Source of the DNA: Nitrosospira sp. Nsp14
GTDB lineage: Bacteria > Pseudomonadota > Gammaproteobacteria > Burkholderiales > Nitrosomonadaceae
Assembly (NCBI RefSeq): GCF_900113575.1
Contig: NZ_FOPV01000003.1
Location: forward strand, 1 to 64,000
DNA: 64,000 nucleotides
Direction: 5' to 3'
Shown: piece by piece, positions 35,738 to 46,107 of the stretch
Position numbering within the stretch: the first letter of the stretch is position 1
Layout of the letters: the number at the start of each line of letters is the position of its first letter
Position numbers and translations under genes: made by a program
The notes under the pieces: generated by a model
What the model was told of the DNA's origin: nothing
Seen by the model: the letters and a program-made list of their open reading frames with translations, nothing else
Databases searched by the model: none

Positions 35738-36913
35738 CTACAAAACGACTACATCCGGTAGAGGGAAGCCGTTGAAGTTGCTGGCGTAGGCGGTTGTGTA
35801 CGCGCCCGCATTGGGAATATAGATAAAATCCCCCTCCTGAATATCTTCGGGCAGCATTTCGTCCCGCATTAGAATGTCTACTGAGTCACATGTGGGTCCT
35901 GCAATGGACCACGGAATATCCTGTGCCTTGCGGTCGGAAAGAATTTCATAGCGTAGCCCTTCCGTCACCTCAATCACGCCACCAAACATGCCCGCGTCCC
36001 AATACATCCAGCGTTTGCCATTGCGAGTTGCGGTCCCCACCACCCGGCAAACAAAATAGGCAGCATCAGAAACCAGATAACGCCCGGGCTCGGCCATAAT
36101 GCGGATATTCTTGGGCAAGTCGGCGATAGCGGCGTTCACAATATCTCCTATCACTTCTATCGACGGTATTGGCTTGACGTGGCGCACCGGATAACCGCCG
36201 CCGATATTGAGCAAGCGCGGACTCAACCCGGCCTGGCGCATGTCGGCAAAAACTTTCTTCGCCCGTTCGATTCCTACTCGCCAGTTCTGCGGATTGCGGC
36301 ACTGCGAACCCACATGGAAAGTTACCCCGGCGAGGTCAGCCTTAATCGCTGCCGCCTCATTTATGATCTCCTTGATTTCCGCCGCGTGGGTGCCGAACTT
36401 TCCCGCCAAGGGCCAGTCGCTGCCGATGTTGGGCGTATCTATGCGTAAGTACAATTTTGCGTCCGCCTTGACGCTGGCAATCTTGCGAAGCTCCTCGACA
36501 CTATCAAGCACATACCACTCCACGCCCTTGGCGGCTGCATACTCAAGGTAGGCACGCGACTTCATCGGATTACTGTAATAAATGTCCGCGGCAGAAACAC
36601 CCAGCTCAAGCAGGAGGTCCAGTTCGGAGATCGACGCGATCTCAAATCCCACGCCTTCTTCGATCATGGTTCTGAGTACGCGAGGATCGGGATTGGCCTT
36701 GACCGCATAATGCGGCTGCACCTGCGGCATGGCGGCTTTGAAGCGGCGGGCCTTATTACGGATGATGTCGCTGTCAACTAGCAGAAACGGTCTGCTGTAG
36801 CCCTTTTCAAGAGCTGCCTGAACATGTTTGAAATCCAGGCTGATTTCGGGATGGGTATCGAATACTTCTTCGAGCTCTACTTCCTGGCGCAGAGCGGCGG
36901 TACGCATTTGCAT
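35738..36913 (-). CDS. Ornithine/lysine-type PLP decarboxylase (alanine-racemase fold)
   Basis: A 391-aa fold-III PLP enzyme. PLP-lysine is in HYAVKANPDPRVLRTM near 69. GFEIASISELDLLLELGV is near 90. The glycine-rich phosphate site is LLNIGGGYPVRHVKP near 235, AEPGRYLVSDAAYFVC near 278, and the active-site cysteine stretch is GPTCDSVDILMRDE near 340. This pattern is that of eukaryotic-type ornithine decarboxylases, which make putrescine; lysine or both can also be substrates. A short ORF with a strong ribosome-binding site lies 20 bp upstream. Confidence 0.88.
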   Translation of the reverse strand: MQMRTAALRQEVELEEVFDTHPEISLDFKHVQAALEKGYSRPFLLVDSDIIRNKARRFKAAMPQVQPHYAVKANPDPRVLRTMIEEGVGFEIASISELDLLLELGVSAADIYYSNPMKSRAYLEYAAAKGVEWYVLDSVEELRKIASVKADAKLYLRIDTPNIGSDWPLAGKFGTHAAEIKEIINEAAAIKADLAGVTFHVGSQCRNPQNWRVGIERAKKVFADMRQAGLSPRLLNIGGGYPVRHVKPIPSIEVIGDIVNAAIADLPKNIRIMAEPGRYLVSDAAYFVCRVVGTATRNGKRWMYWDAGMFGGVIEVTEGLRYEILSDRKAQDIPWSIAGPTCDSVDILMRDEMLPEDIQEGDFIYIPNAGAYTTAYASNFNGFPLPDVVVL

Positions 36914-36933
36914 GAGAGTGTCCTTTTGCGAGG

Positions 36934-36999
36934 CTACGTGACGGGAATATGGATGTTTACCAGATCAGCCGAAATTAAATAGTTTGCTTTGCTTGTCAT
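36934..36999 (-). CDS. 21-codon leader-type ORF before the decarboxylase
   Basis: ATG at 36999 with a perfect AGGAGGT four bases upstream; 21 codons ending in TAG at 36934, 20 bp before the decarboxylase start. The peptide begins MTSKANYLIS and ends IHIPVT. The ribosome-binding site is much better than that of the decarboxylase itself (AAAGGA). Short ORFs before ornithine decarboxylase genes act as sensing leaders in enterobacteria (speFL); this one has no visible sequence similarity to that peptide. Confidence 0.55.
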   Translation of the reverse strand: MTSKANYLISADLVNIHIPVT

Positions 37000-37010
37000 G
37001 ATGACCTCCT

Positions 37011-37411
37011 GTTGTTCAACTGAAATGCCGGGTAAAAAATTAAGTGCGGATTATAGACCCCACTGTGTTGAAATCAAGCGTTTTTTGCACGGTGTTAAAA
37101 ATTTACAACTCCTCCGCATTGTGCGCTGGTTCCGGGGAAATATGGACGCCGCCGCGCTGTCGCCTTCCCCAAATAAACGATCACGCCAAGGGAAGATATT
37201 AGGGTAAAAAAAGCAAAAACAACCACAAATTGTGGGTATTTTCCGTAACAGGAAGACTTACTTGCGTCGGACTGGGGGGCCGAACAATACAGAGTGGGGA
37301 CTGGAAGCTTAGGGGCAGCGAAGAAAATGAATTTTAATTCATCCCTCAATGCAGCGCTGGCGGGCAGAAACCGGCTTCCAGTCAGGACGAGAACGACGGC
37401 ATCAAGAAAGA
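37011..37411. other. Upstream region of the decarboxylase, no gene called
   Basis: About 400 bp between the leader-type ORF and dcd. A minus-strand frame here contains a hydrophobic stretch (VVVFAFFTLISSLGVIVYLG) but overlaps dcd and has no good start, so I do not call it. A run of AT-rich sequence near 37070-37110 is where the decarboxylase promoter is expected. Confidence 0.35.
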
Positions 37412-37978
37412 TTAGATCTTTGGCAGGGTTACTCCATGCTGCCCTTGGTATTTCCCGCCACGATCCTTGTAGGAGATTTCGCACACTTCGTCCGACTCAA
37501 AGAAAATCACCTGGGCCACGCCTTCGTTGGCATATATTTTTGCCGGCAACGGCGTGGTATTGGAAAACTCCAGCGTTACATACCCCTCCCACTCCGGCTC
37601 AAAGGGCGTGACATTAACGATGATTCCACAGCGGGCATAAGTGGATTTTCCCAGGCAGATGGTCAGGATATTTCGCGGAATGCGAAAATACTCCACAGTG
37701 CGCGCAAGCGCGAAGGAATTAGGTGGGATGAGACACACATCGCCCTTCACATCTACAAATGAGTTTGAGTCGAAATTCTTGGGGTCCACAATTGCGGAGT
37801 TTATATTCGTGAACAGCTTGAATTCGTCCGAGCAGCGGATATCGTAGCCGTAGCTCGACGTCCCATACGACACGATCTTGTTGCCGTTGGCGTACCTGAT
37901 CTGGCTGGATTCGAAGGGCTCGATCATGCGATGTTCGGTCGCCATGCGGCGAATCCATTTATCGGACTTAATGGTCAT
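37412..37978 (-). CDS. dcd: dCTP deaminase
   Basis: A 188-aa trimeric enzyme that deaminates dCTP to dUTP, feeding thymidylate synthesis (thyA is 2.3 kb away). Motifs are [16 protein letters not shown] near 41, [29 protein letters not shown] (split here: [10 protein letters not shown] near 109, then [13 protein letters not shown] with the catalytic Glu near 138) and [14 protein letters not shown] near 147. Length is normal. Confidence 0.95.
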   Translation of the reverse strand: MTIKSDKWIRRMATEHRMIEPFESSQIRYANGNKIVSYGTSSYGYDIRCSDEFKLFTNINSAIVDPKNFDSNSFVDVKGDVCLIPPNSFALARTVEYFRIPRNILTICLGKSTYARCGIIVNVTPFEPEWEGYVTLEFSNTTPLPAKIYANEGVAQVIFFESDEVCEISYKDRGGKYQGQHGVTLPKI

Positions 37979-38063
37979 ATTTAATAGAAGGACGTAGGAA
38001 ACGTTATCGGGCCGATTTCTCTTGGCGCATCACACTGTGTTACATGGTGCCTTGACACGCTGA

Positions 38064-38095
38064 CAGGAAGCGCCAGTGATAATGGCGGCTTCCTG
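38064..38095. terminator. Stem-loop after apbC
   Basis: CAGGAAG/CTTCCTG and CGCCA/TGGCG make a 12-bp stem with one bulged base and a seven-base loop. It lies 24 bp past the apbC stop. It has no T-run, so it may act as a 3' end stabiliser. Confidence 0.45.
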
Positions 38096-38118
38096 TGCAG
38101 GTGCGGTATATCGAGAGT

Positions 38119-39207
38119 TCAAGTGTCCTCAATTACGATCTTTGCCAGCAGCGCCGAATGGTCGAGTGCGATTTCATCGACTTTGACCGCCACGCGGCGT
38201 GCGATCGCGCGATAAATCTCTGCAATGCGCCCGTACGGCTCAGCCACCACGGTTGGAGTGCCAGAGTCGGTATGCTCACGGATCCTAATGTCCAGCGGTA
38301 ATCCTCCCAGGAACTCGACATCGTAATCCTTGCACATCTTCTCTCCGCCCCCGACACCAAAAATATGTTCCTCGTGCCCACATTGGGAACAGACGTGAGT
38401 ACTCATGTTTTCAACAATACCAAGTATCGGAATCCCGACCTTCTGGAACATCCTGAGACCCTTGCGCGCGTCAAGCAAGGCGATATCCTGAGGTGTGGTG
38501 ATGATAACGGCACCGGTAACCGGCACCTTCTGCGCGAGTGTCAGTTGGATGTCCCCCGTACCAGGCGGCATATCAACGACAAGGTAATCCACGTCATCCC
38601 AACGCGTATCAGTCAATAGCTGCTGCAAAGCCTGTGTAACCATCGGCCCCCGCCATACCATCGGCGTTTCCACGTCAATCAGAAAACCGATGGACATGGC
38701 CTGAAGGCCATGCGCCGTCATCGGCAGCATGCTCTTGCCGTCCGGCGATTCGGGACGCCCCGTGAGGCCCAGCATCTGCGGCTGAGACGGACCATAAATG
38801 TCCGCGTCCAACAGGCCGACGCGTGCACCCTCCGCAACCAGCGCCAACGCCAGATTTACCGCAGTGGCGGACTTCCCGACCCCACCCTTGCCTGACGCAA
38901 CTGCTATTATGTTCTTCACGCCGGGTATGAGCTTTACCCCGCGCTGCACGCTATGAGGAACGATTTTGCTGGTGATGTTGACCTGCACCCCGCCAATACC
39001 CGGTATGCTTTTGAGCTTGTCGATCACCTGCTGCTGGATGGTCGCTATCACGCTTTTTGCCGGGTATCCGAGCACGATGTCCAGCGATAGATCGTTGCCG
39101 TCGATGTTGATGTTGCGTGCTTCATTGCTGGTTACATAATCCCGGCCGGTGCTAAGATCAGTAATCTCCTCAAGGGCAGACTTTACTTGCTGTTCGGTGA
39201 TAGCCAC
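38119..39207 (-). CDS. apbC: Iron-sulfur cluster carrier protein ApbC (Mrp)
   Basis: A 362-aa P-loop ATPase that carries Fe-S clusters. The N-terminal DUF59/MIP18 domain spans about 5-80. The Walker motif is ASGKGGVGKSATAVNLALAL near 105 and the cluster-binding CxxC is in VCSQCGHEEHIFG near 280. The start is GTG at 39207 with AAGGAG ten bases upstream; the frame continues 125 codons further without homologous sequence. It is divergent from metG, a common neighbour pair. Confidence 0.93.
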   Translation of the reverse strand: MAITEQQVKSALEEITDLSTGRDYVTSNEARNINIDGNDLSLDIVLGYPAKSVIATIQQQVIDKLKSIPGIGGVQVNITSKIVPHSVQRGVKLIPGVKNIIAVASGKGGVGKSATAVNLALALVAEGARVGLLDADIYGPSQPQMLGLTGRPESPDGKSMLPMTAHGLQAMSIGFLIDVETPMVWRGPMVTQALQQLLTDTRWDDVDYLVVDMPPGTGDIQLTLAQKVPVTGAVIITTPQDIALLDARKGLRMFQKVGIPILGIVENMSTHVCSQCGHEEHIFGVGGGEKMCKDYDVEFLGGLPLDIRIREHTDSGTPTVVAEPYGRIAEIYRAIARRVAVKVDEIALDHSALLAKIVIEDT

Positions 39208-39526
39208 TTTTTGCACTCTCCTTATCTGCGGGCACAAACAACCCGGGATATTAACAAATATCGTGCACAAGAGTCTTGCAAGGTGACACTTTCGAGGGAA
39301 TTTGTGGCAAGGCATCTGGGCAACCTCGCCGCGTCCCTTACCTGATCTATGCCCAATGAGTTTACAGTTGCACGCATCGCAATAAGCCGGCTCCCCGGCC
39401 GCCAGTCGAACCGGGGGAGGCGGATGTGGCCGCGCAACAACGCCCGCTGCAACGGAGCGCGTGTTCAAATGACCGCCGCACCACAGTTTGCTACAATCCA
39501 CGCTGGTCCATTTCCATAGGCAATTG

Positions 39527-41641
39527 ATGAACAAGCGAAAAATTCTGATTACCTCCGCCTTGCCGTATGCTAACGGCAGCATTCATCTTGGCCATCTGGT
39601 GGAGTACGTTCAGACCGACATCTGGGTACGCTTCCAGAAAATGCAGGGACACGAAGTATATTACGTATGTGCCGACGACACGCACGGCACCCCCATCATG
39701 CTGCGCGCGGAAAAAGAAGGCATCACGCCTGAAGCCCTGATTGAGCGGGTCCATGGCGAACATCTACGCGATTTCAGCGGTTTTCATGTCGAATTCGACA
39801 ATTATTACACCACTCACTCGCCCGAAACCCGCCAGTATTCCGAGGAAATTTATAGGAAGCTCCAGTCCGCCGGACTGATCGTCGTTCGCGCCATCGAGCA
39901 GCTCTACGATCCCATCAAGCATATGTTCCTGCCGGATCGCTTCATAAAAGGCGAGTGCCCGAAATGCGGCGCAAAAGATCAATACGGCGATAACTGCGAA
40001 GCATGTGGCGCGGCCTATACCCCAACCGACTTAAGGAATCCCTATTCCGCGGTATCGGGCGCGGCTCCGGTGAAAAAAACCACGGAGCATTTCTTTTTCA
40101 AACTCTCGGATCCGCGCTGCGTGGACTTTCTGCGCGAATGGACAACCTCGGGGACGCTGCAACCGGAGGCCGCCAATAAAATGCACGAGTGGCTGGGTGC
40201 GCCAGGAGAAAATAAATTGGCAGACTGGGACATTTCTCGTGACGCGCCCTACTTCGGATTTGAAATTCCGGATGTGCCCGGGAAATATTTTTACGTCTGG
40301 CTGGATGCGCCGGTGGGCTATATCGGCAGCTTCAAAAACCTTTGTGACCGTCGGGACATCGACTTCGATAATTTCTGGAAGACGGGTACGGCTACCGAGC
40401 TTTATCACTTCATCGGGAAAGATATACTTTATTTTCATGCGCTGTTTTGGCCAGCCATGCTGCACTATGCGGATTACCGCACGCCCACCCGAGTTTTTGC
40501 CCACGGTTTTCTAACCGTGAATGGCGAAAAAATGAGCAAATCGCGTGGCACATTCATTACGGCGGGGAGTTATCTCGACAAAGGGCTTGACCCCGAATGG
40601 CTCCGCTACTACTACGCGACCAAGCTGAATGGCACCATGGAGGATGTCGACCTCAACCTGGAAGATTTCCTGATGCGGGTGAATAGCGACTTGGTGGGAA
40701 AATACATCAACATTGCGAGCCGGTGCGCCGGATTCATCACCAGACACTTCGACGGCAGGCTGTGCGATCGGATTTGCGGCCCAAACGGGAATTCATATTT
40801 GCCCTTGAATGATGCCTGGGTGGATGGCTGCGCCCTAATCAAGAAGCTGCAGGATGCCGCCGCCCAAATCGCGGGCCTCTACGAGAAACGCGAGTATTTA
40901 AAGGCGGCTAAAGCAATCATGGGACTGGCTGACGAAGCAAACCAGTACGTCAACGACATGAGACCGTGGGAGCTCGTAAAACAGGAAGAGGAAGCGTCAA
41001 AAACGAGGCTGCATGAGGTTTGCACAATCGCACTCAATCTGTTTCGTCTGTTGACCCTATATCTCAAGCCTGTCCTGCCGCGACTCGCCAACAACGTTGA
41101 AACGTTTCTTGATATTCCCCCCTTGCAATGGCGCGATGCGGAGACGTTGCTGCTGGGTCATGGCATTCGTCCTTACAAACACCTGATGACGCGCATCGAG
41201 CAAAAACAGATTGATGCCATGATCGAAGCCAACAAGCAAGCCCCCGCCCCCACAGCAGACGCGCACTCCCCTGCGCGCCATGCCGAGGCACAACAACATC
41301 TGGGAGCGACACTCGGGGCAACCATATCGATCGACGATTTCAGCAAAGTCGACCTGAGGGTAGCGAAAATTGTCAATGCCGAGCATGTACAAGGCGCTGA
41401 CAAGCTGCTGAAGCTCACGCTCGACATCGGCTCGGAACAGCGTACGGTGTTCGCGGGAATAAAATCAGCCTATGATCCGGAGCAGCTCAGGGGACGCCTG
41501 ACGGTAATGGTTGCCAACCTTGCGCCCCGCAAGATGAAGTTTGGCGTATCGGAGGGAATGGTGCTGGCCGCGGGCGACGGTGATGGACCTTATCTGCTTG
41601 CCCCCGATGCGGGCGCGCGTCCGGGGATGAAAATCAAATAA
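39527..41641 (+). CDS. metG: Methionyl-tRNA synthetase
   Basis: A 704-aa class I synthetase. The HIGH motif appears as [10 protein letters not shown] near 17, and the KMSKS motif as [11 protein letters not shown] near 333. A zinc knuckle [18 protein letters not shown] is near 144. A C-terminal tRNA-binding Trbp111-like domain spans about 600-704 ([37 protein letters not shown]). The start is the ATG at 39527 ([18 protein letters not shown]). Confidence 0.97.
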   Translation: MNKRKILITSALPYANGSIHLGHLVEYVQTDIWVRFQKMQGHEVYYVCADDTHGTPIMLRAEKEGITPEALIERVHGEHLRDFSGFHVEFDNYYTTHSPETRQYSEEIYRKLQSAGLIVVRAIEQLYDPIKHMFLPDRFIKGECPKCGAKDQYGDNCEACGAAYTPTDLRNPYSAVSGAAPVKKTTEHFFFKLSDPRCVDFLREWTTSGTLQPEAANKMHEWLGAPGENKLADWDISRDAPYFGFEIPDVPGKYFYVWLDAPVGYIGSFKNLCDRRDIDFDNFWKTGTATELYHFIGKDILYFHALFWPAMLHYADYRTPTRVFAHGFLTVNGEKMSKSRGTFITAGSYLDKGLDPEWLRYYYATKLNGTMEDVDLNLEDFLMRVNSDLVGKYINIASRCAGFITRHFDGRLCDRICGPNGNSYLPLNDAWVDGCALIKKLQDAAAQIAGLYEKREYLKAAKAIMGLADEANQYVNDMRPWELVKQEEEASKTRLHEVCTIALNLFRLLTLYLKPVLPRLANNVETFLDIPPLQWRDAETLLLGHGIRPYKHLMTRIEQKQIDAMIEANKQAPAPTADAHSPARHAEAQQHLGATLGATISIDDFSKVDLRVAKIVNAEHVQGADKLLKLTLDIGSEQRTVFAGIKSAYDPEQLRGRLTVMVANLAPRKMKFGVSEGMVLAAGDGDGPYLLAPDAGARPGMKIK

Positions 41642-41741
41642 GCTGAGCCTGGAGCACGTCGGACGCGTACCCCTCCTGCTGACTCTGGCAGCCCCATATG
41701 TTCAGGCATTTGCCGTGGTGATTCATGCAATCTTCAGCCAC

Positions 41742-44700
41742 TCAGGTAGAAGTCGCCGCCCGTTCAGGCAGCTCCAGCTTGAGTGGTCCACTGCCTGAAA
41801 ACCGATTCAGGTAAAGATAGATCACCGGCGTAATAAACAGGGTAATTACCTGCGAGAATAAAAGTCCCCCGACCACGGCAAGACCCAGGGGCTGGCGCAG
41901 CTCGGCACCTGCTCCCAGGCCCAGCGCGATAGGCAGCGCACCCATCAACGCAGCCAGCGTAGTCATCATGATCGGGCGGAAGCGTAGCAGGCAGGCGGTC
42001 CTGATCGCTTCTTGCGGCGGCAAGGCACCGTTGCGTTCTGCGTCCAGTGCGAAATCGATCATCATGATCGCATTCTTCTTGACGATACCGATCAGCATCA
42101 GGATACCGATCATGGCGATAATCGATAGTTCCATATTGAACAACCATAACACAGCCAATGCCCCCGCCGCGGCCGACGGCAGGCCCGAGAGAATGGTCAG
42201 CGGATGAATATAGCTCTCGTACAGCACGCCCAGCAATATGTAGATAACAAGCAGCGCTGCGATGATAAGTACGAATTGGCTCGCCTGCGAAGACTGAAAG
42301 GCCGCGGCATCTCCCGCATAGTTTGTCAGTATGCTCTCAGGCAAGTTCAACTCGCGTTTGAACTGTTCTATACGTGTCGAAGCCTCACCCAGGGCTGCCC
42401 CCGGGGCGAGATTGAAAGAGATCGTCACCGCCTCGAGCTGTCCCGCGTGATTGATCGCAATCGGTCCCACCTCGCGTTCGACCGATGCGACGCTTGATAA
42501 CGGCACCAGTGCGCCGTTCTTCGCGCGCAAATATATCTTGTCAAACGCGCGCTCATCTGCCCGGTCTGCGGGCGTGACCTGGAGGATAACCTGATAGCTG
42601 TCACTGGAAGTGTAGATGGTAGAGACCTGGCGTTCGCCAAACGCGCTATAGAGCGCGGAACGGATGTCAGCCATTTGCACACCCAACAGATTGACCTTGT
42701 CCCGATTGATGTTTAACCGCGCCTGCAGACCTTTCAATTGCGAGTCGCTTGTCACATCACGAAAGACGGCATCTTCCCGCATGCGCGACATCAGCGCGTC
42801 TGCGGCGCCGCGCAACTCTTCGGCCCGTACGCTCCGCATGACATATTGATATCGGCTCTTGCTGGTGCGGCCCCCCAACCTCAGATTCTGGATGGGGTTG
42901 ATGAAAACGTTTACCCCTGGGACTTTACGCACGTCCCGACGCAGGTCTTCCATTATTTTATCCAGCGGGGGCCGCTCGCCGCGCGGCTTGAGCGTCATGA
43001 ATAGCCGGGCGCTGTTGCTTTCCGTGGCGTTAACAATCAGCGTGTCGACCGCGGGATTGGACCGGATCACTTGGTCCGTGCGCTGCAACAGCTCCGCCAT
43101 GGCAGGAAAGGAAATATCCTCGACTGCTTCCACGGTTATCAGTGCCTGACCGATGTCCTCGCTCGGAAAAAAACCTTTCGGCAAAAGCACGAACAGCACG
43201 CCGGTCGCAATGAAGGTTCCCACCGCAATTCCCATGACCGTTCGCCTATGGTGCAACGCCCAGTCCAGCATACGTTCGTAGCCCGCCAGAACCCATGTAA
43301 AGCCGTGCTCAAACCATGCCGTCCACTTCAGGCTGAGCGCCTCCGTTTCCTGTCCCGTTGCCTTTGGGCGGAGGTAACGGCTCGTCATAACCGGCACCAA
43401 TGTAAGCGATACCACCGCCGACATCAGCACCGCGATGCCTACCACCGCAGCAAATTCATGAAAGAGCAGTCCAATTACGCCGGGCATGAAAAAAATCGGG
43501 ATAAAGACCGCAACCAGCGAGAGCGAAATGGAGATAATGGTAAAACTGACCTCTCGCGAACCTTGCAAGGCTGCCTGTAGCGGCGAAAGCCCTTCATCGA
43601 TATGACGCACGATATTCTCGAGCATGACGATAGCGTCGTCGACCACGAGCCCTACTGCAAGGGTAATCGCCAGCAAGGAAATGTTGTCCAGGCTGTAGCC
43701 GAGAACGCGCATCAGCGCCACAGTTCCAAGCAACGAGATCGGGAGCGACAGCGCCGGGATCAATGTCGCGGAAGCTTTGCGCAGAAACAGAAAAATCACC
43801 AGCAATACCAACACAATGGTTATCGCGAGCGTTACCTGGACATCATGAATCGCCTCGCGTATCGAGACGGAACGATCACTCGTCAACTTGAGCTGCACAG
43901 ATGAAGGCATCTGGGCAACCAGTACCGGTATGACAGTCTTGATCGCATCCACCGTCGCGACGGTATTGGCGCCGGGCTGGCGCTGCACAGAGAGTGTGAT
44001 TGCCCGTTCGCCGTTCACCCAGCTTGCAGTCTTGATTGACTCCACGCTGTCCTCGACCTGCGCCACGTCCGACAGTCGGACCGGATTTCCGCTGTCAGAT
44101 GTGGCGACAATCAGGTTCGCGAACGCGGCTGCATTGCTAAGCTGGCGATTGGCCTGGATAGTCAGCGTCTGCCGTGGTCCTTCCAGCGTGCCGATCGGTG
44201 TGTTGGCATTCGCGGTGCGCAGCGCGCTGGCGATATCATCAAGCGTCAAATTCCGCATTGCCAACACTTCCGGATTCGTCAGCACCCGAACCGCATACTT
44301 TTTCTGACCGTTTATTTGAACCTGTGCCACGCCCGGCAGTGTCGATAACGTCGGCGAAATGAGATCTTCGGCATAACTATTCAGGTCCGACAATGACATG
44401 GAAGGCGATGTCAAGGCAAGAAAGATAACGGGCGCGTCAGCGGGATTGATCTTGCGATAGGAAGGAGGCGTGGTCATTTCCACCGGCAACGCACGCTGCG
44501 CCCGGAGTAGCGCCGCTTGCACGTCTATGGATGCGCTGTCTATATCCCGATCCTGATCGAATTCCAGCGTGACTGAGGTATTGCCGAGGGTACTGGTAGA
44601 GCTGATTACCGACAATCCGGAAATAGTGGAAAACTGGCGTTCAAGTTGCGTTGCTACCGACGAGGCCATGGTTTCTGCGCTCGCGCCCGGCAACACAGCA

Positions 44701-44843
44701 GTAACCGAAATGGTGGGCGCGTCATAGCTCGGTAGCGCGGCGATGGGTAAATCATTGTAGGCGATGAAACCAGCCACGACTGCGGAGGCCGATAACAGAA
44801 CTGTCATTACTGGCCGCCGGATACACAACTCGGAAATGTTCAT
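41742..44843 (-). CDS. RND multidrug efflux permease
   Basis: A 1033-aa inner-membrane proton antiporter of the HAE1/MdtBC-like group. Twelve membrane segments are expected, with two large periplasmic loops. The start (LCIRRPVMTVLLSASAVVAG) and the proton-relay helix LAVGLVVDDAIVMLENIVRH near 400 are typical. It lies 62 bp after the adaptor gene on the same strand. No outer-membrane factor is in the window, so a TolC-like protein encoded elsewhere must complete it. It is convergent with metG. Confidence 0.92.
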   Translation of the reverse strand: MNISELCIRRPVMTVLLSASAVVAGFIAYNDLPIAALPSYDAPTISVTAVLPGASAETMASSVATQLERQFSTISGLSVISSTSTLGNTSVTLEFDQDRDIDSASIDVQAALLRAQRALPVEMTTPPSYRKINPADAPVIFLALTSPSMSLSDLNSYAEDLISPTLSTLPGVAQVQINGQKKYAVRVLTNPEVLAMRNLTLDDIASALRTANANTPIGTLEGPRQTLTIQANRQLSNAAAFANLIVATSDSGNPVRLSDVAQVEDSVESIKTASWVNGERAITLSVQRQPGANTVATVDAIKTVIPVLVAQMPSSVQLKLTSDRSVSIREAIHDVQVTLAITIVLVLLVIFLFLRKASATLIPALSLPISLLGTVALMRVLGYSLDNISLLAITLAVGLVVDDAIVMLENIVRHIDEGLSPLQAALQGSREVSFTIISISLSLVAVFIPIFFMPGVIGLLFHEFAAVVGIAVLMSAVVSLTLVPVMTSRYLRPKATGQETEALSLKWTAWFEHGFTWVLAGYERMLDWALHHRRTVMGIAVGTFIATGVLFVLLPKGFFPSEDIGQALITVEAVEDISFPAMAELLQRTDQVIRSNPAVDTLIVNATESNSARLFMTLKPRGERPPLDKIMEDLRRDVRKVPGVNVFINPIQNLRLGGRTSKSRYQYVMRSVRAEELRGAADALMSRMREDAVFRDVTSDSQLKGLQARLNINRDKVNLLGVQMADIRSALYSAFGERQVSTIYTSSDSYQVILQVTPADRADERAFDKIYLRAKNGALVPLSSVASVEREVGPIAINHAGQLEAVTISFNLAPGAALGEASTRIEQFKRELNLPESILTNYAGDAAAFQSSQASQFVLIIAALLVIYILLGVLYESYIHPLTILSGLPSAAAGALAVLWLFNMELSIIAMIGILMLIGIVKKNAIMMIDFALDAERNGALPPQEAIRTACLLRFRPIMMTTLAALMGALPIALGLGAGAELRQPLGLAVVGGLLFSQVITLFITPVIYLYLNRFSGSGPLKLELPERAATST

Positions 44844-44905
44844 TGCACTCGCCGCTGGAGATGCTGAATATAGTGGATATGCCGGATCTTACAGAATGGA
44901 ATCGC

Positions 44906-46081
44906 TCATCCAGCCCGCGGCGCCAGACCCGGCCTGGCCTCCATTATGACACTGCCAGGCCGGAGATTCTGTGCGCCTTCCACGACTACGCGCATGCCTT
45001 GCATAATGCCTTCGCCGTTGATAACCGCAACGCCCTCCTGGATCAGGAGCACATTGACTGGAAGAGAATGCACCTGACTATTGTCGCCGACCACGTAAAG
45101 AAATTTCCTTTCCGGGCCATTTTGCACCGCCTGCACCGGAACACTAAGCGTGTCCTCAATGGTTCTGGGCACGAGCGTCACAGTGACGAACATGCCTGGC
45201 CAAAGACGGCTATCCGCATTCGGAAACTCTGCCTTGAGAAGAATGGTGCCGCTCGCCGTATCAACGACATTATCGATAAATATCAGCTTCCCCTTCCGCG
45301 TTTGTTTTTGCCCGGCGTTGAGCGCCACCTCAACGGGGACGTCACCGCTCGCCAGCGCCTGTTGCAGGGGTACGAACTCCCGTTCCGGTAAGGTAAAGCT
45401 GACATTGATGGGATCGATCTGGGTGATGTTTACCAAAGCATCATTCGGCTGCACCAAGCTCCCCTGATGCACCGTAATGGCGCCCGTGCGTCCGGCTATA
45501 GGTGCTTTGATCTCACTGAAGCCGCGAGCGATACGGTTCGCCTCCACGGTAGCCTGATCGACCGCAAGTTGCGCGCGCAGAGAATCTACCTGGTTCTGCG
45601 CGACATCCAGCGCCGCTTGCGAAATGAAGTGCTGCTCAAACAATTCACGCTGCCGGTCCAGGTTGCGCTCGGCATTTCTCAGTTCGGCACGGGATTTGGC
45701 CAATAGTCCCTCTGTGCGACTGACGTTGGCATCCTCGGTGCGGGCGTCAAGGGTAAACAGCTTCTCCCCGCTTTGAACGAATTGCCCTTCCCTGATATGT
45801 ACGCTGCGAATCATCGCGCTTAGCTGCGGCCGCACCGCGACTGTCTGTTGCGCCGATACGGTTCCGTTTGCCGTAAGCCTGACGGGTACATCGCTGCGGG
45901 CAATCAGGGTGGTCACAACCTGGATTGCCTCGGGGATCTTTTTCCCGATATCGGTCGCGGCACTATGATTGCGCCAAACCCAAGCGCCCCCTGCGAGTGC
46001 GGCAAGCACGATGCCAGTCATGGTAAGGCGTAGGCTGCGCCGCATGCCCGGCACCGGCTTTATTCGAGAAATAGGTTCCAT
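44906..46081 (-). CDS. RND efflux periplasmic adaptor
   Basis: A 391-aa membrane-fusion protein. One N-terminal TM helix (TMTGIVLAALAGGAWVW) is followed by a lipoyl-like half (VRLTANGTVSAQQTVAVRPQ), a helical hairpin near 115-175 (KSRAELRNAERNLDRQRELF), the second half-motif IKAPIAGRTGAITVHQGSLV near 195 and a C-terminal barrel. It links the permease to an outer-membrane channel. It starts 26 bp after the ABC ATPase stop on the same strand. Confidence 0.9.
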   Translation of the reverse strand: MEPISRIKPVPGMRRSLRLTMTGIVLAALAGGAWVWRNHSAATDIGKKIPEAIQVVTTLIARSDVPVRLTANGTVSAQQTVAVRPQLSAMIRSVHIREGQFVQSGEKLFTLDARTEDANVSRTEGLLAKSRAELRNAERNLDRQRELFEQHFISQAALDVAQNQVDSLRAQLAVDQATVEANRIARGFSEIKAPIAGRTGAITVHQGSLVQPNDALVNITQIDPINVSFTLPEREFVPLQQALASGDVPVEVALNAGQKQTRKGKLIFIDNVVDTASGTILLKAEFPNADSRLWPGMFVTVTLVPRTIEDTLSVPVQAVQNGPERKFLYVVGDNSQVHSLPVNVLLIQEGVAVINGEGIMQGMRVVVEGAQNLRPGSVIMEARPGLAPRAG

Positions 46082-46107
46082 CGACCGGTCTTACCCATGT
46101 TAACGAC

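Noticed and set aside
37095-37484. Minus-strand frame with a hydrophobic stretch between the decarboxylase and dcd
   Set aside because: It starts inside dcd without a ribosome-binding site; only the short hydrophobic part looks protein-like.
39208-39582. N-terminal extension of apbC
   Set aside because: It overlaps the metG start region, has no homologous sequence, and a GTG with a good ribosome-binding site exists at 39207.
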